From: Betaproteobacteria bacterium
GTDB taxonomy: Bacteria > Pseudomonadota > Gammaproteobacteria > Burkholderiales > SG8-41
DNA: 19,720 bases
NCBI GenBank assembly: GCA_023266245.1
Contig: JAHFRO010000043.1
Coordinates: forward strand, 1-19,720
Direction of reading: 5' to 3'
Shown piece by piece: positions 1 to 14,894 of this stretch. The notes beneath the pieces are model-generated. The model worked only from the letters and a program-made list of their open reading frames with translations, made no database searches and had not been told where the DNA came from. The stretch's first letter is position 1, and every line of letters starts with the position of its first letter. A program made the translations under genes and the position numbers.

Positions 1-280
1 CCGGCAGGTTGGGGAAGATCCTGCCGCCGCCGCGCCACAGCGGGCTCGAGGCCGTGCCCGCGCGCGCGCGGCCGGTGCCTTTCTGGCGCCACGGCTTCTT
101 GTGCGACTTGTTGACGTCGCCGCGCGCCTTCTGCGCCCGCGTGCCCTGCCGCGCATTAGCGAGATAAGCGGTGATCACCTGATGAACCAGCGCCTCGTTG
201 TACTCGCGCCCGAACGCGGCGTCGGAAGCCGACACCGATGCAGTCGGCTTGCCCTGCTCGTTGATCACTTTGAGTTCCAT
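1..280 (-). CDS. rplD: 50S ribosomal protein L4, 5' part only (truncated by window edge)
   Basis: Large-subunit protein L4, which binds 23S rRNA and lines the exit tunnel with L22; in E. coli it also represses its own S10 operon. Only the first 93 codons are present and the reading frame is open to position 1. The translation starts MELKVINEQGKPTASV and contains EALVHQVITAYLANARQGTRAQK, split here as EALVHQVITAY and ANARQGTRAQK, then KKPWRQKGTGRARAG and SPLWRGGGRIFPNLP, the hallmark N-terminal half of bacterial L4 (about 206 residues when complete). The ATG lies nine bases beyond the rplC stop, which fits S10-operon order and translational coupling. There is no frameshift in the visible part. 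Family assignment is secure; whether the rest of the gene is intact cannot be seen. Confidence 0.95.
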   Translation of the reverse strand, partial: MELKVINEQGKPTASVSASDAAFGREYNEALVHQVITAYLANARQGTRAQKARGDVNKSHKKPWRQKGTGRARAGTASSPLWRGGGRIFPNLP

Positions 281-289
281 GGCGCCCTC

Positions 290-973
290 TTACTTCGCCG
301 CCTTGGCGGCGGGCTTGGCCGCCGCGGCCGGCTTCACCGCGCGGGTGGTCGGACGCACCATCACACCGCCACCGCGGGAACCGGGCAGCGAGCCCTTGAT
401 CAGCAGCAGCTGTCGCTCGGCATCGATGCGGATGATCTCGACGTTCTGCACCGTGCTCTTGGCATTGCCCAGGTGGCCGGCCATGCGCTTGCCGGGGAAT
501 ACCCGCCCCGGGTCCTGGTTCTGTCCGATCGAGCCGGGCTTGTTGTGCGAGACCGAGTTGCCGTGGCTCGCGCGGCCGGAGGAGAAATGGTGGCGCTTGA
601 TCACCCCGGCGAATCCCTTGCCTTGCGAGGTGCCGGTCACGTCCACCTTCTGCCCTACTTTGAAGATGTCCACCCCAACCGCGGCTCCGGGTTTGAGATC
701 GGCGATCTCGTCCGGGGACACGCGGAATTCCTTAAGCATGTGGCCGGCTTCCACCCCGGCCTTGGCAAAGTGGCCGGCCGCGGCCATGTTGACGCGGGTC
801 GGACGCCGCCTTCCATACGTAACCTGCACCGCGGCATAACCGTCGGTGTCAGGCGTCTTGATCTGGGTCACGCGGTTGTTCGACGCGTCCACCACCGTCA
901 CCGGGATGGTGTCGCCATCGTCGGTGAACACGCGGGTCATGCCGACCTTGCGGCCCACTAATCCCAAACTCAT
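290..973 (-). CDS. rplC: 50S ribosomal protein L3
   Basis: Ribosomal protein L3 is an early assembly protein of the large subunit whose long loop reaches toward the peptidyl-transferase centre. The 227-residue product begins MSLGLVGRKVGMTRVF and contains the conserved loop with SHGNSVSHN and GSIGQNQDPGRVFPGKRMAG. The second glutamine of that loop corresponds to the site methylated by PrmB in E. coli. The protein is longer than the 209-residue E. coli L3 mainly because of an Ala/Lys/Pro-rich C-terminal tail (last ~16 residues), which would be flexible and rRNA-binding. Its ATG overlaps the rpsJ stop by four bases (ATGA), and a GGAG ribosome-binding site sits inside the end of rpsJ, indicating translational coupling. 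Confidence 0.97.
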   Translation of the reverse strand: MSLGLVGRKVGMTRVFTDDGDTIPVTVVDASNNRVTQIKTPDTDGYAAVQVTYGRRRPTRVNMAAAGHFAKAGVEAGHMLKEFRVSPDEIADLKPGAAVGVDIFKVGQKVDVTGTSQGKGFAGVIKRHHFSSGRASHGNSVSHNKPGSIGQNQDPGRVFPGKRMAGHLGNAKSTVQNVEIIRIDAERQLLLIKGSLPGSRGGGVMVRPTTRAVKPAAAAKPAAKAAK

Positions 974-1287
974 AATTTAATCTCCACGTCCACTCCCGCC
1001 GGCAGGTCGAGTTTCATCAGCGCGTCCACCGTCTTGTCGGTGGGATCGATGATGTCCATCAAGCGCAGGTGCGTTCTGATCTCCAGCTGGTCGCGCGAGG
1101 TCTTGTTCACATGCGGCGAGCGCAGCAGGTCGAAGCGCTGCTTGCGCGTCGGCAGCGGCACCGGGCCCTTCACCACCGCGCCCGTGCGCTTGGCGGTTTC
1201 CACGATCTCGAGCGCCGACTGATCGATCAGGCGGTAGTCGAACGCCTTCAATCGGATGCGGATTTTTTGACTTTTCACCGTCGCCAT
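970..1287 (-). CDS. rpsJ: 30S ribosomal protein S10
   Basis: S10 is a small-subunit head protein that also acts as NusE, the partner of NusB in transcription antitermination and a contact of NusG. The 105-residue product is full length (E. coli 103) and contains IRIRLKAFDYRLIDQSALEI, VVKGPVPLPTRK, SPHVNKTSRDQLEIRTH and the C-terminal PAGVDVEIKL. It is the first gene of the S10 operon and lies 91 bases after tuf. That gap is almost entirely filled by a heptad repeat array reaching the base before the ATG. The best ribosome-binding match, GAGAG about 8 bases upstream, is itself made of repeat units. N-terminal residues 1-7 differ from E. coli, but no better start exists. The stop overlaps the rplC start. 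Confidence 0.96.
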   Translation of the reverse strand: MATVKSQKIRIRLKAFDYRLIDQSALEIVETAKRTGAVVKGPVPLPTRKQRFDLLRSPHVNKTSRDQLEIRTHLRLMDIIDPTDKTVDALMKLDLPAGVDVEIKL

Positions 1288-1377
1288 TTTCAGCTCTCAG
1301 CTATCAGCCTTCAGCTCCCAGCTTGCAGCTTGCAGCGGTTGGGCTGACCGCTGAGCGCTGACAGCTGACCGCTCTCC
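1288..1377. repeat. Opposed heptad arrays filling the tuf-rpsJ spacer
   Basis: Seven consecutive 7-base units of form NNNCAGC occupy 1288-1336 (for example TTTCAGC, TCTCAGC, TATCAGC, TTGCAGC twice). After a six-base centre (1337-1342) come five units in the opposite sense at 1343-1377: GCTGACC, GCTGAGC, GCTGACA, GCTGACC and a degenerate GCTCTCC. CAGC and GCTG are reverse complements, so the halves can pair as a long imperfect hairpin in DNA or RNA. The array runs from one base past the tuf stop to the base before the rpsJ ATG. I see this directly in the sequence. What it does is unknown: it might be a transcript-stabilising or processing hairpin, or a passive repeat. Confidence 0.9.
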
Positions 1378-2569
1378 GTCATTCAATCACCTTCGCCACC
1401 ACCCCGGCGCCCACCGTCTTGCCGCCCTCGCGGATGGCGAAGCGCAGCCCTTCCTCCATCGCAATCGGCTGAATCAGAGAAACCGTGAGCGAGACGTTAT
1501 CCCCCGGCATCACCATCTCCGTGCCCTTCGCCAGCTCGATACTGCCGGTCACATCGGTGGTGCGGAAGTAGAACTGCGGCCGATACCCATTGAAGAAGGG
1601 GGTGTGCCGCCCGCCTTCCTCTTTGCTCAGGACGTAGACCTCGGCGGTGAACTGGGTGTGAGGCGTGATCGAGCCGGGCTTGGCCAGCACCTGCCCGCGC
1701 TCCACCTCCTCGCGCTTGGTGCCCCGCAGCAGGATCCCGACGTTGTCCCCCGCCTGGCCTTCGTCCAGGAGCTTGCGGAACATCTCCACCCCGGTGCACA
1801 CCGTCTTCTGGGTGGGGCGCAACCCCACCACCTCAATCTCATCGCTCACCTTCACGATGCCGCGCTCCACCCGCCCGGTCACGACCGTGCCCCGCCCCGA
1901 AATGGAGAACACATCCTCCACCGGCATCAGAAACGGCTTGTCAATGACGCGCTTGGGGGTGGGGATGTAGCTGTCGAGCGCTTCGGCAAGCTTCATGATC
2001 GCCTGCTCACCCAGCTCGCCCGGGTCCCCCTCCATCGCCTTCAGGGCCGAACCGATGATGACCGGGGTCTTCTCCCCGGGGAAGTCATACTTCGAAAGGA
2101 GCTCGCGCACCTCCACCTCCACCAGCTCCAGGAGCTCCTTGTCATCGACCATGTCCGCCTTGTTCATGAACACGACGATGTAGGGCACCCCCACCTGGCG
2201 CGCCAGCAGAATGTGTTCGCGCGTCTGCGGCATCGGCCCATCGGCCGCCGAGACCACCAGAATGGCGCCATCCATCTGCGCCGCCCCGGTGATCATGTTC
2301 TTGATGTAGTCCGCGTGCCCCGGGCAGTCCACGTGCGCATAGTGGCGCTGGGCGGTCTGATACTCCACGTGCGCGGTGTTGATCGTGATGCCGCGCGCTT
2401 TTTCCTCCGGGGCGTTATCAATCTGATCGTAGGTCCTGACATCCCCGCCATACTTCTTCGCCAAAATCATCGTCATCGCCGCCGTGAGCGTCGTCTTGCC
2501 ATGGTCCACATGCCCGATCGTGCCCACATTCACGTGCGGCTTGGTGCGCTCAAACTTGCTCTTGGCCAT
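1376..2569 (-). repeat. Long direct repeat, tuf copy 1
   Basis: This segment recurs at 17901-19094 with a constant offset of 16525 bases. On reading both blocks I found no difference. Similarity stops sharply at the start codon on one side (GACCCACC against TTTTTTGC just upstream of the ATG) and about three bases past the stop codon on the other. Such confinement to the coding sequence is what gene conversion between duplicate tuf genes produces, as is known in enteric bacteria. Confidence 0.93.
1379..2569 (-). CDS. tuf: Elongation factor Tu (copy next to fusA)
   Basis: EF-Tu carries aminoacyl-tRNA to the ribosomal A site in a GTP-dependent cycle. The 396-residue product has the P-loop GHVDHGKT (residues 19-26), the switch-I region RGITINTAHVEYQT, DCPGH around residue 81 and NKAD near residue 136, followed by the two beta-barrel domains ending VGAGVVAKVIE. 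An in-frame ATG further upstream (2680) would overlap fusA. The start at 2569 is chosen because it gives the universal MAKSKFERTKPHVNVG N-terminus and has AGAGG/GGTGG-type ribosome-binding bases just before it, overlapping the fusA stop. The gene lies ten bases after fusA, as in the classical str operon. It appears identical to the second tuf at 17904-19094, base for base. Confidence 0.98.
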   Translation of the reverse strand: MAKSKFERTKPHVNVGTIGHVDHGKTTLTAAMTMILAKKYGGDVRTYDQIDNAPEEKARGITINTAHVEYQTAQRHYAHVDCPGHADYIKNMITGAAQMDGAILVVSAADGPMPQTREHILLARQVGVPYIVVFMNKADMVDDKELLELVEVEVRELLSKYDFPGEKTPVIIGSALKAMEGDPGELGEQAIMKLAEALDSYIPTPKRVIDKPFLMPVEDVFSISGRGTVVTGRVERGIVKVSDEIEVVGLRPTQKTVCTGVEMFRKLLDEGQAGDNVGILLRGTKREEVERGQVLAKPGSITPHTQFTAEVYVLSKEEGGRHTPFFNGYRPQFYFRTTDVTGSIELAKGTEMVMPGDNVSLTVSLIQPIAMEEGLRFAIREGGKTVGAGVVAKVIE

Positions 2570-2579
2570 GACCCACCTC

Positions 2580-4697
2580 TTATTTCTTTTCTTCCTTGCC
2601 CGTGTACTTGTTGATGACCGCCTCCGCGATCTGCTTCGGCGCCTCGGCGTAATGCTTGAATTCCATGGTATAGGTCGCACGGCCCTGGCTGAGCGAGCGC
2701 ATCGTGGTCGAGTAGCCGAACATCTCGGCGAGCGGCACCTCGGCCCGGATCGCCTTGCCGCCGCCGGGCAGCTCTTCCATGCCCTGGATCACGCCGCGCC
2801 GCGAATTGAGGTCGCCCACCACGTTGCCCATGAAATCGTCCGGCGTTTCCACTTCCACCGCCATGATGGGCTCGAGCAGCGTGGGAGTCGCGCGGCGCAG
2901 CCCTTCCTTGAGCGCAATCGAGCCCGCCATCTTGAACGCGTTCTCGTTCGAGTCCACCTCGTGGTACGAGCCGTCGAACAGTGTGACTTTCACGTCCACC
3001 ACCGGGAAGCCCGCAAGTACCCCGTTGGGCAGCGTGTCCTGGACTCCTTTCCTGACAGCCGGGATGTATTCGCGCGGCACCGACCCGCCCTTGACCGCGT
3101 CCACGAACTCGAAGCCCGTGCCCGGCGCCTGCGGCTCGAGCCTGAGCCAGACGTGGCCGTACTGGCCGCGGCCGCCGGACTGCTTGATGAACTTGCCTTC
3201 GACCTCGTCGCACACCTTCCTGATGGTCTCGCGATAGGCGACCTGCGGCGCGCCGACGTTGGCTTCCACGCCGAACTCGCGCTTCATGCGGTCGACGATG
3301 ATCTCGAGGTGCAGCTCGCCCATCCCCGAGATGATGGTCTGGCCGGATTCCTCGTCGGTATGCACGCGGAACGAGGGGTCTTCCTGCGCCAGGCGGTTAA
3401 GCGCGATGCCCATCTTTTCCTGGTCCGTCTTCGTTTTCGGCTCGACCGCGACGTGGATCACCGGCTCGGGGAATTCCATCTTCTCGAGCGTGATGATCTT
3501 CTGGGGGGTGGTCAGCGTGTCGCCGGTGGTGTAGTCCCTTAGACCCACCGCCGCCGCGATGTCGCCCGCACGCACTTCCTTGATTTCCGCGCGCTCGTTG
3601 GCGTGCATCTGCAGCAGGCGCCCGATGCGCTCCTTGCGGCCTTTGACCGGGTTATAAACAGTGTCGCCCGAGTTCACCACGCCGGAGTAGACGCGGAAAA
3701 AGGTCAGCTGGCCCACGAAGGGATCGGTCATGATCTTGAACGCGAGCCCCGAGAACGGCGCTTCGTCCTTCGGTTCGCGCTCACCCGGCTCGCCGTTTTC
3801 CTTGAGGCCTTTCACCGGCGGAACATCGCTCGGGGACGGAAGATAATCGATCACCGCGTCGAGCATCGCCTGCACGCCCTTGTTCTTGAACGCGGAGCCG
3901 CACAGCATCGGGAAGATCTCGCCATGGATGGTGCGGGTTCGCAGGCCCTGCTTGATCTCGTCAACCGAGAGCTCGCCGTGCCCGAGATACTTGTTCATCA
4001 GCTCTTCGGAAGCCTCGGCGGCGATTTCCACCATCTTCTCGCGCCACTGCCTGGCCTCTTCCATCATGTCGGCGGGCACTTCCCTGGCTTCGAACTTCAT
4101 GCCTTGCGTGGCGTCGTCCCAGTAGATCGCCTTCATCCTGACCAGATCCACCACGCCCTTGAACTTTTCTTCCGCGCCGATCGGAAGCTGGATCAGCACC
4201 GGTCTGGCCTTGAGCCGCGTCTGCACCTGTTCGTAAACACGCTTGTAATCGGCGCCGGTGCGGTCCATCTTGTTGACGAAGATCAATCGCGGCACGCGAT
4301 ACTTGTTGGCCTGGCGCCACACCGTCTCGGTCTGTGGCTGCACGCCGGCGACCGCGCACAGCACCGTGCATGCACCGTCGAGCACGCGGAGCGAGCGCTC
4401 GACCTCGATGGTGAAATCCACGTGGCCCGGCGTGTCGATGATGTTGATGCGGTGCTCGGGATACGCTTTGTCCATTCCCTTCCAGAAGCAGGTGGTCGCG
4501 GCCGAAGTGATGGTGATGCCGCGTTCCTGTTCCTGCTCCATCCAGTCCATGATCGCCGTGCCGTCATGCACCTCGCCCAGCTTGTGCGAGACGCCGGTGT
4601 AGAACAGGATGCGCTCGGTGGTCGTGGTCTTGCCGGCATCAATGTGGGCGGTGATGCCGATATTCCGGTAGCGCTCAATCGGTGTCTTGCGTGGCAC
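2580..4697 (-). CDS. fusA: Elongation factor G
   Basis: EF-G is the translocase GTPase that moves tRNAs and mRNA after peptide-bond formation and, with RRF, recycles ribosomes. From the GTG at 4697 the product is 705 residues (E. coli 704) and begins with TPIERYRNIGITAHIDAGKT, so the P-loop is at about residues 17-25. Then come RGITITSAATT, DTPGHVDF, NKMDRTGADYK, the domain II-III region, domain IV with the conserved GGRGQYGHV and SNENAFKMAGS, and a C-terminus ending YTGKEEKK. The frame stays open for 20 more codons to an ATG at 4757, but those residues resemble no EF-G and cover repeat-derived spacer, so the GTG is preferred. Ribosome-binding bases (AGAG) are weak and roughly 10 bases upstream. 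It is followed by tuf after ten bases. Confidence 0.96.
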   Translation of the reverse strand: MPRKTPIERYRNIGITAHIDAGKTTTTERILFYTGVSHKLGEVHDGTAIMDWMEQEQERGITITSAATTCFWKGMDKAYPEHRINIIDTPGHVDFTIEVERSLRVLDGACTVLCAVAGVQPQTETVWRQANKYRVPRLIFVNKMDRTGADYKRVYEQVQTRLKARPVLIQLPIGAEEKFKGVVDLVRMKAIYWDDATQGMKFEAREVPADMMEEARQWREKMVEIAAEASEELMNKYLGHGELSVDEIKQGLRTRTIHGEIFPMLCGSAFKNKGVQAMLDAVIDYLPSPSDVPPVKGLKENGEPGEREPKDEAPFSGLAFKIMTDPFVGQLTFFRVYSGVVNSGDTVYNPVKGRKERIGRLLQMHANERAEIKEVRAGDIAAAVGLRDYTTGDTLTTPQKIITLEKMEFPEPVIHVAVEPKTKTDQEKMGIALNRLAQEDPSFRVHTDEESGQTIISGMGELHLEIIVDRMKREFGVEANVGAPQVAYRETIRKVCDEVEGKFIKQSGGRGQYGHVWLRLEPQAPGTGFEFVDAVKGGSVPREYIPAVRKGVQDTLPNGVLAGFPVVDVKVTLFDGSYHEVDSNENAFKMAGSIALKEGLRRATPTLLEPIMAVEVETPDDFMGNVVGDLNSRRGVIQGMEELPGGGKAIRAEVPLAEMFGYSTTMRSLSQGRATYTMEFKHYAEAPKQIAEAVINKYTGKEEKK

Positions 4698-4760
4698 GGT
4701 CGAAGCTCTGCCTCTCACCCCAAGGGCGGGAGGGCGATGAGAAAGCACATTGTCCATTCT

Positions 4761-4785
4761 CTCTGTATCTCAGCGTCTCTGCGGT
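4761..4785. repeat. Half-array of 8-base units in the rpsG-fusA spacer
   Basis: Three consecutive octads, CTCTGTAT, CTCAGCGT and CTCTGCGG, followed by T, lie between the rpsG stop and fusA. They are close to the right arm of the array at 16756-16780 (CTCTGCGA, CTCTGTGT, CTCTGTGG, then T). The opposing CAGAG arm is not recognisable here. The rest of the spacer (about 4711-4745) is a C-rich then G-rich segment with weak inverted symmetry (CTCACCCC against GATGAG). This suggests a decayed or rearranged member of the same family. Confidence 0.7.
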
Positions 4786-4790
4786 TCAAC

Positions 4791-5261
4791 CTAAAACCGG
4801 TAATGCGAGAAAGCCTTGTTGGCTTCCGCCATGCGGTGCACTTCCTCGCGCTTCTTCATCGCGCCGCCCTTGCCCTCGGCGGCCTCGGCCAGTTCGCTGG
4901 CGAGGCGCGCGCCCATGGACTTCTCGCCGCGTCCGCGTGCAGCGTCGCGGATCCAGCGCATCGCCAATGCGACACGGCGCACCGGCCGCACCTCGACCGG
5001 CACCTGATAGTTCGCGCCGCCGACGCGCCGGCTCTTCACTTCAACCATCGGCTTCACGTTGTTGACCGCCTGCGTGAAGACTTCCAGCGGGTCCTTGCTG
5101 GTCTTCTTCTTGATCTGATCGAGCGCGCCGTAAACGATCGCTTCCGCGACCGACTTCTTGCCGCGCGTCATCAGGACATTGATGAACTTGGCGACGTCCT
5201 GACTCGTATACTTCGGGTCGGGCAGGACTGCGCGCTTCGGTATTTCTCTGCGTCGCGGCAT
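4791..5261 (-). CDS. rpsG: 30S ribosomal protein S7
   Basis: S7 nucleates assembly of the 30S head and contacts the E- and P-site tRNAs; in E. coli it is the translational repressor of the str operon. The 156-residue product is full length and begins MPRRREIPKRAVLPDPKY. It contains the typical MTRGKKSVAEAIVYGALDQI, VKSRRVGGANYQVPVEVRP and MRWIRDAARGRGEKSMGARL, ending HRMAEANKAFSHYRF. A GGGG ribosome-binding element sits five bases before the ATG. The gap to rpsL (99 bases) contains an opposed heptad array rather than the short regulatory spacer that carries the S7 target in E. coli between rpsL and rpsG. Autoregulation by the E. coli mechanism therefore cannot be assumed. Confidence 0.97.
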   Translation of the reverse strand: MPRRREIPKRAVLPDPKYTSQDVAKFINVLMTRGKKSVAEAIVYGALDQIKKKTSKDPLEVFTQAVNNVKPMVEVKSRRVGGANYQVPVEVRPVRRVALAMRWIRDAARGRGEKSMGARLASELAEAAEGKGGAMKKREEVHRMAEANKAFSHYRF

Positions 5262-5270
5262 TTCAACCCC

Positions 5271-5357
5271 AGTTTTAAGTTCTAAGTTTTGAGTTTTAAG
5301 TTAGATTTCGCGCTTCGCGCCTGTTAACTCAACACTTAACACTCAACATTCAACACT
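5271..5357. repeat. Opposed heptad arrays in the rpsG-rpsL spacer
   Basis: Five heptads of consensus AGTTNTR run at 5271-5305 (AGTTTTA, AGTTCTA, AGTTTTG, AGTTTTA, AGTTAGA). A GC-rich apex follows, with GCGC-TTC-GCGC as its own mini-hairpin (5310-5320). Four heptads in the opposite sense, consensus YAACAYT, run at 5330-5357, preceded by a partial unit. The two arms are imperfect reverse complements. The array is AT-rich against GC-rich neighbours. It occupies nearly all of the 99-base spacer between the two ribosomal-protein genes. Confidence 0.88.
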
Positions 5358-5360
5358 GCC

Positions 5361-5738
5361 CTACGCGGCCTTCTGCCGCTTGGCGCCGTACTTGGAGCGT
5401 CCCTGCTTGCGGTCCTTCACGCCCGCGGTGTCGAGGCTGCCGCGCACCACGTGGTAGCGCACGCCCGGCAGATCCTTGACGCGCCCACCGCGGATCAGCA
5501 CCACCGAGTGTTCCTGCAGGTTGTGGCCTTCGCCCCCGATGTAGCCGATCACTTCGAAACCGTTGGTGAGACGAACCTTGGCCACCTTGCGCAGCGCGGA
5601 GTTCGGCTTCTTGGGGGTGGTGGTGTAGACGCGCGTGCAGACGCCGCGCCGCTGCGGCGATCCAGCGAGCGCCGGCACCTTGCTCTTGATGCGAGGCGCG
5701 CGCCGCCCATTGCGCACTAACTGGTTGATTGTCGGCAT
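5361..5738 (-). CDS. rpsL: 30S ribosomal protein S12
   Basis: S12 sits at the decoding centre and controls translational accuracy. The 125-residue product begins MPTINQLVRNGRRAP and contains TTTPKKPNSALRKVAK and GGRVKDLPGVRYHVVRG. Lysines occupy positions 43 and 88, where changes give streptomycin resistance in E. coli, and Asp89 is the residue modified by beta-methylthiolation. The protein therefore looks like the streptomycin-sensitive type. It is the first gene of the str operon, preceded by a leader that contains a terminator-like hairpin and a second hairpin. Ribosome-binding bases before the ATG are weak (GGA about 12 bases upstream), so translation may depend on leader structure. Confidence 0.97.
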   Translation of the reverse strand: MPTINQLVRNGRRAPRIKSKVPALAGSPQRRGVCTRVYTTTPKKPNSALRKVAKVRLTNGFEVIGYIGGEGHNLQEHSVVLIRGGRVKDLPGVRYHVVRGSLDTAGVKDRKQGRSKYGAKRQKAA

Positions 5739-5756
5739 ATTTCGTCTGTTCCGGGA

Positions 5757-5777
5757 AACCGGCTAGGCGCGCCGGTT
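5757..5777 (-). other. Perfect hairpin in the rpsL leader
   Basis: AACCGGC (5757-5763) and GCCGGTT (5771-5777) form a perfect 7-bp inverted repeat around a 7-base loop, lying about 20 bases upstream of the rpsL ATG and downstream of the leader terminator. No T-tract follows it on the minus strand, so it is not an intrinsic terminator. A role in translational control of rpsL is possible but unsupported beyond its position. Confidence 0.6.
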
Positions 5778-5806
5778 AGGGTTCCGACGCGCACTTTGTC
5801 CGCTCC

Positions 5807-5840
5807 AAAAAAGCGGGGACGGCGTTGCCACCGTCCCTGC
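5807..5840 (-). terminator. Intrinsic terminator or attenuator between rpoC and rpsL
   Basis: On the minus strand a GGGACGG/CCGTCCC stem (5831-5837 with 5816-5822), extended by GC pairs beyond one mismatch, is followed by CGC and six T residues (5807-5812). This is a textbook Rho-independent terminator. It lies about 90 bases past the rpoC stop and could end rpoBC transcripts. It also lies downstream of the predicted rpsL promoter, so it would act on the rpsL leader too. Confidence 0.85.
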
Positions 5841-5904
5841 CTGAAAACTAACCTTTCGGACCGCCTGCCCCGTGAGAGGTATCGAGCGGCTAAAAAGACC
5901 GTAG

Positions 5905-5929
5905 ATTTTATGGGGTTAGCTCACCCCTG

Positions 5930-5933
<4 letters not shown>
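5905..5933 (-). promoter_or_regulatory. Sigma-70 type promoter for the rpsL-rpsG-fusA-tuf operon
   Basis: On the minus strand TTGACA (5928-5933) and TAAAAT (5905-5910) are separated by exactly 17 bases, a near-consensus sigma-70 promoter. The -35 box contains the TGA stop of rpoC. Transcription would start near 5898, giving a leader of about 160 bases before rpsL. The 17-base spacer is itself a GGGGT/ACCCC inverted repeat. Prediction is from sequence only. Confidence 0.8.
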
Positions 5934-10171
<4,238 letters not shown>

Positions 10172-10227
10172 CAATGACTCCCGTGTGAGCTCAGGTCTAG
10201 TTCAGCAAACAATCCCGTCCGTGCCGA

Positions 10228-14307
<4,080 letters not shown>

Positions 14308-14404
14308 ATCAGCTCCAGGAAAGAGTCAGACTGCGAACGACAAAGGCCGCAATTCCCCCCGCGGACCGCGCCGCCCGGGGTGCAGAGAAATTTGCAGCCT
14401 GTTC

Positions 14405-14436
14405 AAAAAATCAGGGCTGGCGGGTGTCCGCCAGCC
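14405..14436 (-). terminator. Terminator/attenuator in the rplL-rpoB spacer
   Basis: GGCTGGCGG and CCGCCAGCC (14428-14436 and 14415-14423) make a perfect 9-bp stem with a 4-base loop. On the minus strand it is followed by CTGA and a run of six T residues (14405-14410). It sits about 18 bases after the rplL stop and 100 bases before rpoB. E. coli has a partial terminator in the same spacer that lowers rpoBC transcription relative to rplJL. A similar role here is inferred from position and structure. Confidence 0.88.
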
Positions 14437-14453
14437 GCGCGCGCGCATCGCGA

Positions 14454-14837
14454 TTACTTGATTTCGCCGGTTGCGCCGGCTTCGGTGAGCTGCTTCAGGA
14501 TGGCCTCCGCATCGGCCTTGGAAACGGCTTCCTTGACCGGCTTGGGAGCGCCATCCACCAGGTCCTTGGCTTCCTTCAGGCCCAGCCCGGTCACGGCGCG
14601 CACTACCTTGATGACGTTGACCTTGTTGGCCCCCGCAGCGTTGAGCATCACCGTAAACTCGGTCTGCTCCTCGGCCGCCGCGCCGGCTGCGGCAGCCGCG
14701 GCCGGCGCCGCCATCGCTACTGTCGCGGCGGCGGCGGAAACGCCGAACTTCTCTTCCATGTCCTTGATGAGCTGGGAAAGCTCCAGGACCGTCATGTTCG
14801 CGATTGCGTCGAGTATCTCTGCTTTGGCAATAGCCAT
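14454..14837 (-). CDS. rplL: 50S ribosomal protein L7/L12
   Basis: L7/L12 is the multicopy stalk protein that recruits and activates the translational GTPases. The 127-residue product has an N-terminal dimerisation domain (AKAEILDAIANMTVLELSQL), an alanine-rich flexible hinge at about residues 37-55 (AAATVAMAAPAAAAAAGAAA) and the C-terminal domain with GANKVNVIKVVRAVTGLGLK and EAKDLVDGAPKPVKE. GGGAG lies about eight bases before the ATG, a stronger site than most genes here, consistent with the excess of this protein over other r-proteins. It follows rplJ after 57 bases, and its transcript runs into the hairpin before rpoB. Confidence 0.97.
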   Translation of the reverse strand: MAIAKAEILDAIANMTVLELSQLIKDMEEKFGVSAAAATVAMAAPAAAAAAGAAAEEQTEFTVMLNAAGANKVNVIKVVRAVTGLGLKEAKDLVDGAPKPVKEAVSKADAEAILKQLTEAGATGEIK

Positions 14838-14894
14838 TTCATAACTCCCGTCAGATCTAAAGTTGCATCATTCGAAATCTCTACGTAGCAAGCA

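Noticed and set aside
1288..1377. Possible CRISPR-like array
   Set aside because: Units are only seven bases, have no spacers, and reverse sense in the middle. No cas genes are present.
2570..2680. N-terminal extension of EF-Tu to an ATG at 2680
   Set aside because: It is Arg/Ser-rich, overlaps the end of fusA, and is absent from the second, identical EF-Tu.
4698..4757. N-terminal extension of EF-G to an in-frame ATG at 4757
   Set aside because: The 20 extra residues resemble no EF-G and are encoded by repeat-derived spacer. The GTG start gives the normal 705 residues.
14436..14447. Alternating CG run as a Z-DNA site
   Set aside because: It is about ten bases only, within a very GC-rich region, and nothing else supports it.
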